DNA from: JAXLVB01 sp046329195
GTDB lineage: Bacteria > Bacteroidota > Bacteroidia > Cytophagales > Spirosomataceae
Reading direction: 5' to 3'
NCBI GenBank assembly: GCA_046329195.1
Contig: JAXLVB010000001.1
Span: forward strand, 682,001 to 746,000
Length of the DNA: 64,000 bases
The notes under the pieces are model-generated. The model did no database searches and was not told the DNA's origin. It saw only the letters and a list, made by a program, of their open reading frames with translations. Shown here piece after piece: positions 1 through 9,816 of the stretch; within the stretch, counting starts at the first letter, position 1, and every line of letters begins with the position of its first letter. The position numbers were made by a program, and so were the translations under genes.

Positions 1-1058
1 GCCAACCCATAAGCAAAAACCGCCACCAGAAGCGATTCACTAAAAAATTGATTTACTAATTGACCACGAACCGAGCCTATGGCTTTGCGGATGCCGACTT
101 CTTTGGCACGTTTTTCTGAACGAGCCGTACTCAAATTCATAAAATTAATACAGGCTAGTAGCAATACAAACACGCCCACAACGCCAAACATCCACACATA
201 CTCTATCAAGCCGCCCGTTTTTACACCATTTTCCCACCGTGCCCGCAAGTGCCAATCTGACATAGGATGGAGGAAAACCCGAGCGTTATATTTTTTATCT
301 TCTGCATCTACGTTCTTGAATTTAGCCTGTACAATACTTTTGTCAACGGACTTAAAATCAGTATTATCAGCAATTTGGGCAAATAGTTGGAACGAATTGT
401 TTCCCCAATTAGACCGGTCTCTGGCTCGTTTCACCCAATCTTCCGACGATACGTATAATTCCCAAGGAGCAATAAAGTATAAGTCGTTGAAAGAGGTATT
501 GTTGGGCAAGTCTTCATAAACTCCCGTCACTTTTACGTCGAGCTTACTATCAATTTTCATGAACTTGTTAATCGGGTCGGTGTCGCCGAAGAAGGCTTTG
601 GCGGTAGATTCGGCCAGCAGAATAGAACTGGGGTCTTTGAGGCCGTTGATAGTGCCTTTGAGCATTTTTAGGGTCAGCATTTTAGGCCCATCAATATCCA
701 TATAAATGCCGTTTTTCGAGAATTTTTTATCGCCAACGGTCAAAATATGATCACCTTTCCAAGAGGCCATGGCCAAGTACTTGAAGTTAGCGCCATACTT
801 GGTTTGGAGTTCTTTACCCAATGGAAAAGGGATTGCTTCTTGTGTAAATATCTCCCCGTTAGAGGTTTGGTGTTGCATCACTTGTGCTACACGGTCGTAA
901 TGTTGGTGGTATGTATCGTACGACAATTCGTCGTAAATCCACAACCCGATGAGCATCGCTACGGCCATCCCAACAGATAGCCCTACAATGTTGATAAACG
1001 AATAAATTTTGTTTTTGGCAAGGTTGCGCAAAGCAACTTTAAGATAGTTTTTAATCAT
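1..1058 (-). CDS. FtsX-like ABC transporter permease, 3' end beyond window
   Basis: Only the N-terminal 352 residues are in the window; the reading frame stays open to base 1. It starts MIKNYLKVALRNLAKNK, the usual opening of the long Bacteroidota FtsX/MacB-type permeases, followed by a first membrane helix (about residues 20-40, ending MLIGLWIYDELSYD). Residues about 45-280 form the MacB-like periplasmic core domain. A second helix (VFVLLLACINFMNLSTAR) leads into the conserved cytoplasmic motif EKRAKEVGIRKAIGS of the first FtsX domain. It is an inner-membrane permease subunit; no ATPase partner is visible. It is the most downstream visible member of a minus-strand array, 73 bp after the next permease. 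The family is clear; the substrate is unknown. Confidence 0.9.
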   Translation of the reverse strand, partial: MIKNYLKVALRNLAKNKIYSFINIVGLSVGMAVAMLIGLWIYDELSYDTYHQHYDRVAQVMQHQTSNGEIFTQEAIPFPLGKELQTKYGANFKYLAMASWKGDHILTVGDKKFSKNGIYMDIDGPKMLTLKMLKGTINGLKDPSSILLAESTAKAFFGDTDPINKFMKIDSKLDVKVTGVYEDLPNNTSFNDLYFIAPWELYVSSEDWVKRARDRSNWGNNSFQLFAQIADNTDFKSVDKSIVQAKFKNVDAEDKKYNARVFLHPMSDWHLRARWENGVKTGGLIEYVWMFGVVGVFVLLLACINFMNLSTARSEKRAKEVGIRKAIGSVRGQLVNQFFSESLLVAVFAYGL

Positions 1059-1131
1059 GGCTTCTATCCGAATCGTCGGACCCGTCCCCAATGAGGGATT
1101 TTTTTTGATTATTACTATCCCCGAGGGGACT

Positions 1132-3522
1132 CTACTCCGATTTCAAACTCTTTACTGGATTAGTCAGCGCAGCCCGTACGGCCTGATACGTGACCGTAGC
1201 CAAGGCTATAGCCACCGCTGCTACACCCGACACCACAAAGGTTTCGACGCCGATGTCGGTACGATAGGCAAAGTCCTTTAGCCACTGACTCATAAAGTAA
1301 TAGGCTATCGGAAAAGCCAACCCATTTGCAATAAGTACCAAGCGCAAAAAGTCTTTAGATAACAAGCCCACCACATTCACTACGCTGGCGCCCAACACTT
1401 TTCTAATCCCTATTTCCTTGGTTTTTTGCTCCGCCGTAAAGGTAATCAACCCAAAAAGCCCCATGCAGGCTATCAAAATAGCTAAGCCCGTGAAGCCTGC
1501 AAATAGGGCTCCCATGCGCTGCTCAGAGCGATACAGGCTGTTGAAGGCATCGTCCAAAAAATAGTAGTCAAAGGGTACCTCTGGGTCGTACTTTTGGTAA
1601 ATGGTTTCGATTTGAGCCAGTTTTTGTTGAAGATTAGCCGCTGGGTTTAATCGCAAATAGAGTGTTCGGAGAGCCGTTGTATCTTTGACTACCGTAAAGA
1701 GCATCCCGTCAATTTTTGACTGTAGCGACGTAAAATTGAAGTCTTTCAATACTCCTACCACCTCTGCCGATTGGTCGCCCATATCTAAGCGCTGACCGAT
1801 TGGATTAGTAGTGATTTTTAATTTTTCGACCCCTGTCTCGTTCAACAACACTTTACGACCACCAGCCAAGTCTTGATTCAGGAGTGGTTTCTTTTTCCAT
1901 TCGAGTTGAAGAATCTTCATGAAGTTTTCGTCCACTGTCATGAAGTTGATAGTTACGTCTTCTTTGGTAGTTGGGGTTTTGGTAAAATACATGTTCCAGC
2001 CGCCTTTGTACATGGCCAGCGATGCCGCCCCCACCTTTTGCACACCTGCCGTTTGTTGGAGGTCGGCACGAAAAGCCGTGTAGTGTTTCTGTGCTTCGCT
2101 CGATAGCGGAATCACCAGTACTTGCTCTTTGTTGAGGCCGATTTTCTTGGTTTGTACATAGTGTAACTGCTTCTGTACGACCAAACTACAGATTATCATC
2201 ACGACCGAAGCCATGAACTGAAACACCAAAAACGCCTTGCGTAGATTGGCCCCTTTCGCTATTCCAGAGAAATTCCCTTTCAGAATCAACACTGGCGAAA
2301 ACTTCGATAACAACAAAGCGGGGTAGCTTCCTGCAATGAGAGCTGAAACGACCAAAACAGCCAGCAAAACCGACAAAAATAATGGACTTGTAATGAACGA
2401 ATCGTCAATTTGAAGCCCCAGCAGTTGATAAAACGGCTGACGAAGTAGGTTGAATAAAAGCAATGCCAAGCCAAACGAAATCAGACTGATGATGATAGAC
2501 TCGCCATAAAACTGAGTGGCCAATGTACTGCGATTGGCACCAAGTACTTTACGAACGCCTACCTCTTTGGCCCGAATTGTAGAGCGAGCAGTAGTCAGGC
2601 TCATGTAGTTGATAAGCGCCAACAAAAGCACGATACCCGCTATGCTCAAAAAAATGGCGATGTAACTATTGTTGGAAAAATCACTCCAATTAGAACCTAA
2701 GTGCTTTTCGAGCAAGGGTGTCAGAAAATAGCGTGCATTACCTTCAAAAATACTGCCGGGTTGCTTGGTCAGTAATTTCGGAATCACTCGCTGCACCACG
2801 GCAGCTGACTCTGGTTTGTCTAACAAAAAATACGTTTCATAGCTCCCCGTCCCAATCATCTCTTCTGACTCGTAGGAATCTTTTTTATCTCGCTTCATGA
2901 GGGCATCAAACGTGGCCATCGAAGCGATAAAATCAAAATGAAAAGACGAATTCGTTGGTAGTTTCTTAAACACCCCTGTCACCTTTAGCAAGTCTTTCTT
3001 GTTGTAAGTCAGCACTTTGCCGATAGGATTAGTTCGCCCAAAGTATTTTTCAGCCATTTCTTCGGTGATAATCACCGTGTTGGGGTCTTTAAGGGCGCTG
3101 GGAGCATGACCATGAAGCAAGTCTATCGAGAAAACTCGAAACAGCGATGGTTCTGAAAAAACCACTTTTTGCTCAAAAAACGTATGCTCCGCATCTGACT
3201 TCATGACTACATCTTGACCATACATCGAGGCAATCCGAGCGATGTCTTTTACCCCAGGCGCTGCTTTTTGAATGGCGGGGCCAAAGTTTTTAGACATGAG
3301 GTCAAAATTCACTTCGTTGCCTCCGAAATTGATTTTGACATACGAGCCAAAAATCCGTTGAGCATTGGTATGAAACGAATCATAGCTGAGTTCATGCGAT
3401 ACATACAACAAAATCACCATCGAAACTGCCATCCCAATGGCCAAGCCTGTGATGTTGATAATACTGAAAATTTTGTTTTTCAGCAAATTACGAATGGCGA
3501 TTTTGAAATAGTTGCGTAGCAT
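1132..3522 (-). CDS. FtsX-like ABC transporter permease (array copy 2)
   Basis: 796 aa, full length for the roughly 800-aa double-FtsX permeases of Bacteroidota. Order: N-terminal helix (residues about 20-42), first MacB-like periplasmic core, first FtsX domain with three helices (about 285-400, motif RAKEVGVRKVLGA), a linking helix near 430-450 (FLVFQFMASVVMIICSLVV), second periplasmic domain, and second FtsX domain (about 675-790, motif KTKEIGIRKVLGA). It ends NPVKSLKSE, a C-terminal tail shared by the paralogues here. It probably pairs with an ATPase encoded elsewhere and acts in the inner membrane, perhaps in export or envelope stress; the substrate cannot be read from the sequence. It lies 70 bp downstream of the next permease, so co-transcription is likely. 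Confidence 0.93.
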   Translation of the reverse strand: MLRNYFKIAIRNLLKNKIFSIINITGLAIGMAVSMVILLYVSHELSYDSFHTNAQRIFGSYVKINFGGNEVNFDLMSKNFGPAIQKAAPGVKDIARIASMYGQDVVMKSDAEHTFFEQKVVFSEPSLFRVFSIDLLHGHAPSALKDPNTVIITEEMAEKYFGRTNPIGKVLTYNKKDLLKVTGVFKKLPTNSSFHFDFIASMATFDALMKRDKKDSYESEEMIGTGSYETYFLLDKPESAAVVQRVIPKLLTKQPGSIFEGNARYFLTPLLEKHLGSNWSDFSNNSYIAIFLSIAGIVLLLALINYMSLTTARSTIRAKEVGVRKVLGANRSTLATQFYGESIIISLISFGLALLLFNLLRQPFYQLLGLQIDDSFITSPLFLSVLLAVLVVSALIAGSYPALLLSKFSPVLILKGNFSGIAKGANLRKAFLVFQFMASVVMIICSLVVQKQLHYVQTKKIGLNKEQVLVIPLSSEAQKHYTAFRADLQQTAGVQKVGAASLAMYKGGWNMYFTKTPTTKEDVTINFMTVDENFMKILQLEWKKKPLLNQDLAGGRKVLLNETGVEKLKITTNPIGQRLDMGDQSAEVVGVLKDFNFTSLQSKIDGMLFTVVKDTTALRTLYLRLNPAANLQQKLAQIETIYQKYDPEVPFDYYFLDDAFNSLYRSEQRMGALFAGFTGLAILIACMGLFGLITFTAEQKTKEIGIRKVLGASVVNVVGLLSKDFLRLVLIANGLAFPIAYYFMSQWLKDFAYRTDIGVETFVVSGVAAVAIALATVTYQAVRAALTNPVKSLKSE

Positions 3523-3592
3523 GACTCCTGACCTGATTAAGAATTGATTGGTTTTTTCGTCAAAATGGTTGCCAGCAGGCTACCCACGGTGT

Positions 3593-6007
3593 CTATTCTG
3601 TCTTTAGGCTTTTCACCGGATTGAGCGTAGCTGCCTGAAAAGCTTTGTAGCCCATCGTAAGCAACGCAACTACCAGCGACAACCCTCCTGCTATTAGATA
3701 CACACCCACTCCCATGTCGATTTTGAACACGAAATTTTCTAGCCATCGGCTCATTACATAGTAGCCAATGGGGGCGGCAATGACAAAGGCCGTTCCGACC
3801 AACAGCAAAAATTCTTTTGAGAAGTTCCACACTACATTACCCACCGATGCGCCAAGTACCTTCCGAATCCCGATTTCTTTGGTACGCTGAACGGCCATGT
3901 ACGAAACCAGCCCATAGAGCCCTAAGCAACCGATAAAAATCGCAATCCCTGCAAAGATTCTGAACAGGAGCGACAGGCGGTCTTCTTGGCGATAAAAGTT
4001 GGCGATTTGCTCGTCAAAAAAGCGAGACTGATACACATAATCGGGATAGGTTTTTTCCCAAATTGCCTTGATTTGAGCTTCGGTTTGGTCTATCTGTGTC
4101 GGTTCAATCTTGATAGCGATATTGTTGTAAAAGCGCTTACGAGCATGGATCGAAATCGGCTTGATGGCCTCTCGTATCGAATTGGCTTTGAAGTCTTTAA
4201 CCACACCCACAATCGGTTTCCATTGACCTCGTCCGCCCAATTTGAACTCCTTGCCCAGAATCAATTCGGGTTTCTGGTAGCCCAGTTTGTGCAGCATTGT
4301 TTCGTTGATAACTACTTCTCGAGAGGTATCGCTCTGTACAAAACTCCTACCCGCCACCAAACGTAAGCCGAAAGTTTTGAAGTAGTCGGCATCGGCAAAT
4401 TTCAAGGATGAATTGAACTCTTCGTCTTTACGATGGTCAAAGGCAAAATTGGTGTCCCAGTTGTTGTCAGACGATGGGGCATCCGAACAAAACGATACAC
4501 TCTTGACCGTTGAGAGTTGCGCTAATTGGTTTTTGAGTCCTTCGTATCGAGCCAAATTTAAACTGTCGTTGGGTGGCAAGTTGGTTACCAACACGGCTTC
4601 TTTATTTAGGCCAAGGTCTATATTCTGGACAAAATTCATTTGCATAATGGCTACCACTGTGCCTATCACTAACAGTTGCGAAATCACAAACTGTAGCACC
4701 ACTAAGCTTCTCCGCAGCGACAAACCACCCACCGTTTGGAACGTAATTCGGCTTTTGAGTGCCTTCACTGGCTCAAAACCCGAAAGTACTAAGGCGGGAT
4801 AAAACCCTGACAAAAACGTGACTGATAGGGTAATTGCCCCTAACAACGCCCACATGAGGGGTTGCGCCAAGAAAGGTGTAGCTTCGGGCAAATTGGTCAG
4901 CAGATTCATAAAAGGCAGAGCCAACTCGGCCAACAGAACAGCTACCCCTACCGACACCAGCACGATGAGCAGGGTTTCGCCCATAAACTGGCGTACCAAC
5001 TGCGCCCAACTGCTACCCACTACTTTGCGAATACCCACTTCTTTGGAACGACGAACAGCCTGTGCCGTAGCCAAATTGATGAAGTTGATGCACGCCATCA
5101 CCAAAATCAAAACGCCAATTAGCAAGAGCGTCCAGATGGTTGATTTTTTGAACGCCCCCCCCATCAAGCTTCCATAGGTTTCGTCGTAGTGGTTTTCGGC
5201 CAAGGCAATCAGTTGGTGGCTTTTTTTGCTGTTGCTGTCTTTTTCATAGTGTTTCTGACAGAAAGCCGGAAACAACCGGCTCATCGACTCGCTACTCAGG
5301 TTGGGCGGAAGCAAGATATAGACGTGGTCGTTGCTGGAGTTGCTCCCCCAATGCGTGTTATAGCCGTAGTGTCCTTCACGAGCCGAGAAGGTCTTATACG
5401 AAATCGCAATTTGAACGGGGAAATCGGTGCTAACGGGAATGTCTTCCATAACACCCGTTACTTTGAGCGTGAGGTCATTATCCAGTTTCAGGAATTGACC
5501 TTGTGCATTTTTCCAATCTCCAAAATACTTACTTGCCCATTTTTTGGTCAACACTACGGTGTTAGGGTCTTCTTGAACCTTGCCCGTTACCAACGGAAAA
5601 TCGAAAATCTGGAAAAACGCTGGCTCTACAAAAAACAGCGCAGCGTCTTCGATAAACTTCTTGTCGGTAGGCTGGCCGTTTTTTAGCACGGTGATTTGAG
5701 AACCAAACTGTGCATGAATACGAGCTACTTTCTCAAGTTGCGGAAAGTCAACCCGTATGGCTTCGCCTGCCGGGATGGGTACCCCCGACGAGTGCATGGC
5801 GCCGTCGGCATATACCTCGTCTGTAACAACGTGGTAGATACGGTCGAACCGAGCATGATGCTTGTCAAAGCCCGTTTCAAACTGCACCACCAACGCAATC
5901 AATAAACAACAAGCAATACTTACCGCCAACCCCAAGGTGTTGATAATGGCAAAACCTTTGTTGCGTAACAAATTACGAATGGTGACAGTGAGATAGTTTT
6001 TGAGCAT
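3593..6007 (-). CDS. FtsX-like ABC transporter permease (array copy 3)
   Basis: 804 aa from the chosen ATG at 6007 (MLKNYLTVTIRNLLRNK). An in-frame ATG lies 12 codons upstream, but the MxKNYL opening matches the paralogues, so the internal start is preferred. Same architecture: N-terminal helix (ACCLLIALVVQFETGFD), MacB-like periplasmic domain, first FtsX domain with motif RRSKEVGIRKVVGS, linking helix (VLQFVISQLLVIGTVVAI), second periplasmic domain, and second FtsX domain with motif RTKEIGIRKVLGA. The C-terminus is NPVKSLKTE. The periplasmic cores differ a good deal from the neighbours while the FtsX motifs are nearly invariant, which fits old tandem duplication with divergence of the periplasmic part. 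A short possible ORF overlaps the start. Confidence 0.93.
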   Translation of the reverse strand: MLKNYLTVTIRNLLRNKGFAIINTLGLAVSIACCLLIALVVQFETGFDKHHARFDRIYHVVTDEVYADGAMHSSGVPIPAGEAIRVDFPQLEKVARIHAQFGSQITVLKNGQPTDKKFIEDAALFFVEPAFFQIFDFPLVTGKVQEDPNTVVLTKKWASKYFGDWKNAQGQFLKLDNDLTLKVTGVMEDIPVSTDFPVQIAISYKTFSAREGHYGYNTHWGSNSSNDHVYILLPPNLSSESMSRLFPAFCQKHYEKDSNSKKSHQLIALAENHYDETYGSLMGGAFKKSTIWTLLLIGVLILVMACINFINLATAQAVRRSKEVGIRKVVGSSWAQLVRQFMGETLLIVLVSVGVAVLLAELALPFMNLLTNLPEATPFLAQPLMWALLGAITLSVTFLSGFYPALVLSGFEPVKALKSRITFQTVGGLSLRRSLVVLQFVISQLLVIGTVVAIMQMNFVQNIDLGLNKEAVLVTNLPPNDSLNLARYEGLKNQLAQLSTVKSVSFCSDAPSSDNNWDTNFAFDHRKDEEFNSSLKFADADYFKTFGLRLVAGRSFVQSDTSREVVINETMLHKLGYQKPELILGKEFKLGGRGQWKPIVGVVKDFKANSIREAIKPISIHARKRFYNNIAIKIEPTQIDQTEAQIKAIWEKTYPDYVYQSRFFDEQIANFYRQEDRLSLLFRIFAGIAIFIGCLGLYGLVSYMAVQRTKEIGIRKVLGASVGNVVWNFSKEFLLLVGTAFVIAAPIGYYVMSRWLENFVFKIDMGVGVYLIAGGLSLVVALLTMGYKAFQAATLNPVKSLKTE

Positions 6008-6101
6008 GGCTTTTTTCCAGTTGATTATGGTATTTTTTCTCAATGAATTGGCTTATAACAAGCAAAAATGCCATCACAAAGAGCATTAAGAGTCGAAACA
6101 T
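5973..6101 (-). CDS. possible 42-aa membrane peptide overlapping the permease start
   Basis: A short frame opens at ATG 6101 and stops at 5973, overlapping the permease start at 6007 by 35 nt in a different frame. The product begins MFRLLMLFVMAFLLVISQF, a strongly hydrophobic single helix, followed by a charged tail rich in Lys and His (ending SHCHHS). The size and hydrophobicity are compatible with a small membrane peptide translationally coupled to the permease. The frame could equally be chance: there is no clear ribosome binding site, and I have no homologue in mind. Confidence 0.22.
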   Translation of the reverse strand: MFRLLMLFVMAFLLVISQFIEKKYHNQLEKSHAQKLSHCHHS

Positions 6102-6249
6102 GGCAATTGTAAATTAGGTTGTTCCTACCAGCGCAACCGCCGTGCCAGTTCGTCAAAAACCTCATTTCTGGCAAGAAAACGGCTTTTTTCAGCTTTTTGC
6201 TGTACGATGCCGCACACTATCTGTACGGAATCGCACAGTCAAAAAAATA

Positions 6250-6277
6250 CCCCGTTGGCCACACTGTGCCAACGGGG
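6250..6277 (-). terminator. Rho-independent terminator after the pentapeptide gene
   Basis: Perfect 10-bp stem (CCCCGTTGGC with GCCAACGGGG) and an 8-nt loop. Read on the minus strand it is followed at once by GTATTTTTTT. It lies 25 bp past the stop codon of the pentapeptide-repeat gene and should separate that gene from the permease at 3593-6007. Confidence 0.85.
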
Positions 6278-6301
6278 CATAACGCCTACGCCACTTCGTA
6301 C

Positions 6302-7072
6302 CTATCGGCCACGGGCATACTTAAAATCAGAATGTCCTTGAAAACTGATGTTGTTGAAATTGGCGTGTTCTTTAAAATTGGTGTACTTAAAGTCGGCATA
6401 GCCTTTGAATACCGAATTATTGAAATCTGACACCCGGGCAAAGCGAGTATATTTGAAGTCGCTGTAGCCAGCAAAGGTGCACTTCTGAAAGTCCACGGTA
6501 TCGTCAAACTCGGTATATTTGAAGTCCGCATAGCCGCCAAATTTTGACCCCGTAAAGTAGGCGTTGGTATTCAGATGAGCGTATTTGAAATTGGCCGCTT
6601 TGCTAAAACGACAGTCTGTAAAACGAGCTTGTCTGTCAAAATCGGAATACTTAAACTGCGTTTCGCCCTCAAAAGTGCAGTTTTCAAAAATCACCTCGTC
6701 TTCAAAATCAGCCGTATAAACCTCGCTGTTGTTTCCATCTACCTCAAACCCTAAAATACGCCGAGGTGAACCGTCGGTTGACAATACCTTGTAGGCCAGC
6801 ACATTACCCGTAAATCGGCAGTTTTTAAACAACAACGGTACTTTTACTTTGCTCTTGTACGCATTTTGACCACCCCAACGGCTATTCTTCTCAACGAGTC
6901 GTTTGGTGGCAAGTTCGGTAAAATCAAGGTCTCCGCTGATGGTAGCTTCTATATAAGCCGCTTTTTGACCACTGTTAATTTGGTCAACTATTTTTTTGGC
7001 ATCAATCACGCCCTGAGCGTGCGAAAAAAGAGCAACTACCAACAATCCTGCAATCAGAAAAAAATTTTTCAT
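6302..7072 (-). CDS. secreted pentapeptide-repeat-like protein
   Basis: 256 aa with a Sec signal peptide (MKNFFLIAGLLVVALFSHAQ), so probably periplasmic or exported. From about residue 125 onward it is built of units with Phe alternately 5 and 6 residues apart, for example GYADFKYTEF, GYSDFKYTRF and GYADFKYTNF; FKY recurs about every 22 residues. This matches the looser pentapeptide-repeat families (Pentapeptide_3-like) that fold as a right-handed quadrilateral beta helix. The function is unknown; no catalytic residues are evident. It is inserted between two permeases of the array and has its own terminator, so it may be separately transcribed. The fold assignment is inference from periodicity; the secretion signal and repeat are seen directly. 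Confidence 0.8.
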   Translation of the reverse strand: MKNFFLIAGLLVVALFSHAQGVIDAKKIVDQINSGQKAAYIEATISGDLDFTELATKRLVEKNSRWGGQNAYKSKVKVPLLFKNCRFTGNVLAYKVLSTDGSPRRILGFEVDGNNSEVYTADFEDEVIFENCTFEGETQFKYSDFDRQARFTDCRFSKAANFKYAHLNTNAYFTGSKFGGYADFKYTEFDDTVDFQKCTFAGYSDFKYTRFARVSDFNNSVFKGYADFKYTNFKEHANFNNISFQGHSDFKYARGR

Positions 7073-7340
7073 GGCTAAGAAAAAGAAAGTTTATGAATTA
7101 TTTCATGATTTTAACAAGGAAGCAAGCTCCTCTTTTTCAGGAACTTACTAAAGTGATTTAGGCAGGATGCCTAACAACTTTTGCTTCAGCAAAAAGATGC
7201 TTTCTTTGACTAAAAAGTTGCATCGCTCTTTCAATTTTTTTGTGCGCAGGTGGGTTGAAATCTTTTTTCGATTCCTTGGTCGGTCTGCCGGAGACCAAGA
7301 ATTGAAAAACCTCCTACACTACCCCAAAATCGTACATCCG

Positions 7341-9773
7341 TCATTCCGACTTCAAGCTTTTGACGGGGTTCACTATGGCAGCCTTGATGGCTTGGTAGCT
7401 TACGGTCAGGGCGGCAATGAGCACCGCCAACGCCCCCGCTGCCACAAAGATCCACCACTGGATCGGGATTCGATAGGCAAAATCTTCTAACCAGCGGCTC
7501 ATGGCCCACCACGCCAACGGCGATGCAATGAGCAGCGCCATCAGTACCAAGCGCAGGAAGTCTTTGGACAGCATAGCCGTAATACCCACTACCGAGGCAC
7601 CCAATAACTTCCGAATCCCGATTTCTTTGGTGCGCTGCTGCGTGATATAACTCGCCAGACCCAACAAGCCGATGCAGGCAATAAAAATGCCCAAGAGAGA
7701 GAAAATCCAAAATACTTGCTGCGATACCTGCTCGTGGCGATAAAGCTGGGCCAAGTCTTGGTCAAAAAACGAATAGTGGAAAGGTTGTTCGGGCAAAAAT
7801 TGCTTCCAAACTCGTTCCATCGCTCCAATAACTCCCTTGAAGTTACCAGTACTGACCCGGACAGCCAAGACGTTGCTCGTTCGGCCAAAAAAGCGGTTAT
7901 TCAGTACAAAAAGTGGCGATATGCGCTGATGCAACGACGTAAAGTGAAAGTCTTTGACCACACCCACCACGGTATAAGTCACCTCGGTACCATCGGGCTG
8001 GATAAAGTTATCGGGGCTCATAATCTTCTTTCCGATGGGGTCTTTCAGATTCAGCGCCTTTACGGCCTCTTCGTTCAGAATCACCGAAAGGGAGTCGTTG
8101 AATTGTTTGGTAAAAAATCGCCCCTGCAAGGTCTGCATCTGGAGAGTTTGCAGGTAGCCGTCGTCGGCGAGCATGGCCTTGCCTGTTACGGTTTCTTTGT
8201 CGCCACCATTCCGAAACGTAATGCCAAAAAATCCTTCTTGGCCCGGTTGAGAGCTGCTACCACCCACTTGCTCTACGCCTGATATTTTATGCAATTCGGT
8301 CTTGAATGCCTCTGTGCGGTTACCTAAAAAGCCGCCACCCTGCACATGAATCACAAAATCTTTGGAAAAGCCCAGTTCTTTGTTTTGGATAAAGCTAAGT
8401 TGCTGATATACAACTATGGTGCTGATAATGAGCACAATCGAAATAGCAAACTGAAACACCACCAAGCCGTTTCGGAGAGAATAGCCTTGTTTTTTGGAGA
8501 AAAATTTCCCTTTCAGTACCTCCATAGGCTTAAACGACGACAGCACCCCGGCTGGGTATAACCCTGCCAAGATACCAATCAGGAGCGTGAGTAGAAGCCC
8601 CAGTAGGGTATTTTGCCAAGTAAGCAGGGTTTCGAGACGTAGTTGCTTAGAAGCCAACTGATTAAACATAGGCAACAACAGCGCCACCAGCACCATAGCC
8701 ACTACCAAACTAAACAAACTCAGCAACGTGGACTCCATCAAAAACTGCATGGCCAGCTGCAACTTGGTAGAGCCGAGCGTTTTCCGAATGCCTACTTCTT
8801 TGGCACGCTCCGTAGAACGAGCCGTAGCCAAATTCATAAAATTGATACAGGCAATCAACAACACAAACGCCGCAATTACCAAGAAAATATAGACCAGCGT
8901 ACTACTGCCATTGAGACCGATTTCGCCTTCCAAATGCGAATAGAGGTGGATGCTTTGGAGTGGCTGTAACGAATAGAAATACCCATTGCCCGCCTTAAGA
9001 TACTCTTGGAAGCTGACACCAAATTGTCGCAAGACCTCACCCGAGGCGTATTTTTCGACAAGGGTCGGAAACTTGGCTTGTACCTGCGCTGGCGAAGTAT
9101 GGGGTTTTAGCAAGAAATAAGTAGCCGCCGAAAAGCTGACGTGGTTGGGCTGTTCGGCAAAACGAAGCCCCCGCACCGACCGAACAAAATCAAACTGAAA
9201 ATGCGCATTGAATGGCATATTGGCACATACACCTGTCACGTGAAGTGTATCGCCTTGGATGATTTCGAAGGTTTTGCCCAAGGCGTTGGTTGTCCCAAAC
9301 AAGCGGTTGGCAGTTTGTTCGGTCAACACAACGGCATTGGGTTCGGCAAGGGCCTTGTCGGCTCTGCCTTGTAGCATGGGTAGCTGAAATACCTTAAAAA
9401 AGGTGGAATCAGCCGCCAGTATATTTTTTTCTTCTAACGTCTGATTATTTACTTTGATGAGCGTAGTGCCTCCCCCCGCAAAAATCCGAACGGCTTCTTC
9501 GATTTCGGGCAGCTCTCGCTTTACTGACTGCGCATACGAGGGCGGAATGATGGCGTAGTGGGTGGCTCGCCCAGGATACTTACGCTCCAAAACCATACGA
9601 TAAACCCGCTCGCCATTGGGCCAAAAAGTATCGTAACTAAGTTCGTCAACAACATACATCAAAATCAATAGGCACGAGGCCATGCCAATCGAAAGCCCTG
9701 TGATATTGATAAGCGTGCTGGTTTTGTTTTTCAACAAATTACGCAAGGCGATTTTGAGATAATTACGAATCAT
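7341..9773 (-). CDS. FtsX-like ABC transporter permease (array copy 4)
   Basis: 810 aa. It starts MIRNYLKIALRNLLKNK, with the first helix near residues 20-42 (ASCLLILMYVVDELSYD). First FtsX domain carries RAKEVGIRKTLGS; the linking helix is VFQFAISIVLIISTIVVYQQ; second FtsX domain carries RTKEIGIRKLLGA; the tail is NPVKSLKSE. The periplasmic domains are the MacB-like core type. It lies 43 bp downstream of the 785-aa permease and is probably in its transcript. Between this stop codon and the pentapeptide gene (7073-7340) there are only small hairpins, such as a 7-bp stem with a 3-nt loop at 7158-7174. Substrate unknown; ATPase partner not in the window. Confidence 0.93.
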   Translation of the reverse strand: MIRNYLKIALRNLLKNKTSTLINITGLSIGMASCLLILMYVVDELSYDTFWPNGERVYRMVLERKYPGRATHYAIIPPSYAQSVKRELPEIEEAVRIFAGGGTTLIKVNNQTLEEKNILAADSTFFKVFQLPMLQGRADKALAEPNAVVLTEQTANRLFGTTNALGKTFEIIQGDTLHVTGVCANMPFNAHFQFDFVRSVRGLRFAEQPNHVSFSAATYFLLKPHTSPAQVQAKFPTLVEKYASGEVLRQFGVSFQEYLKAGNGYFYSLQPLQSIHLYSHLEGEIGLNGSSTLVYIFLVIAAFVLLIACINFMNLATARSTERAKEVGIRKTLGSTKLQLAMQFLMESTLLSLFSLVVAMVLVALLLPMFNQLASKQLRLETLLTWQNTLLGLLLTLLIGILAGLYPAGVLSSFKPMEVLKGKFFSKKQGYSLRNGLVVFQFAISIVLIISTIVVYQQLSFIQNKELGFSKDFVIHVQGGGFLGNRTEAFKTELHKISGVEQVGGSSSQPGQEGFFGITFRNGGDKETVTGKAMLADDGYLQTLQMQTLQGRFFTKQFNDSLSVILNEEAVKALNLKDPIGKKIMSPDNFIQPDGTEVTYTVVGVVKDFHFTSLHQRISPLFVLNNRFFGRTSNVLAVRVSTGNFKGVIGAMERVWKQFLPEQPFHYSFFDQDLAQLYRHEQVSQQVFWIFSLLGIFIACIGLLGLASYITQQRTKEIGIRKLLGASVVGITAMLSKDFLRLVLMALLIASPLAWWAMSRWLEDFAYRIPIQWWIFVAAGALAVLIAALTVSYQAIKAAIVNPVKSLKSE

Positions 9774-9816
9774 CGGGTTCTGGTTTTCTATTGGATTATC
9801 TGATTACCGCAAGGAT

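Noticed and set aside
7280..7303. Hairpin CTTGGTC/GACCAAG as terminator of the permease at 7341-9773
   Set aside because: Neither strand has a U-run after it, and the stem is only 7 bp; kept out of the features.
7716..8282. 188-codon plus-strand ORF
   Set aside because: Shadow of the FtsX permease on the opposite strand.
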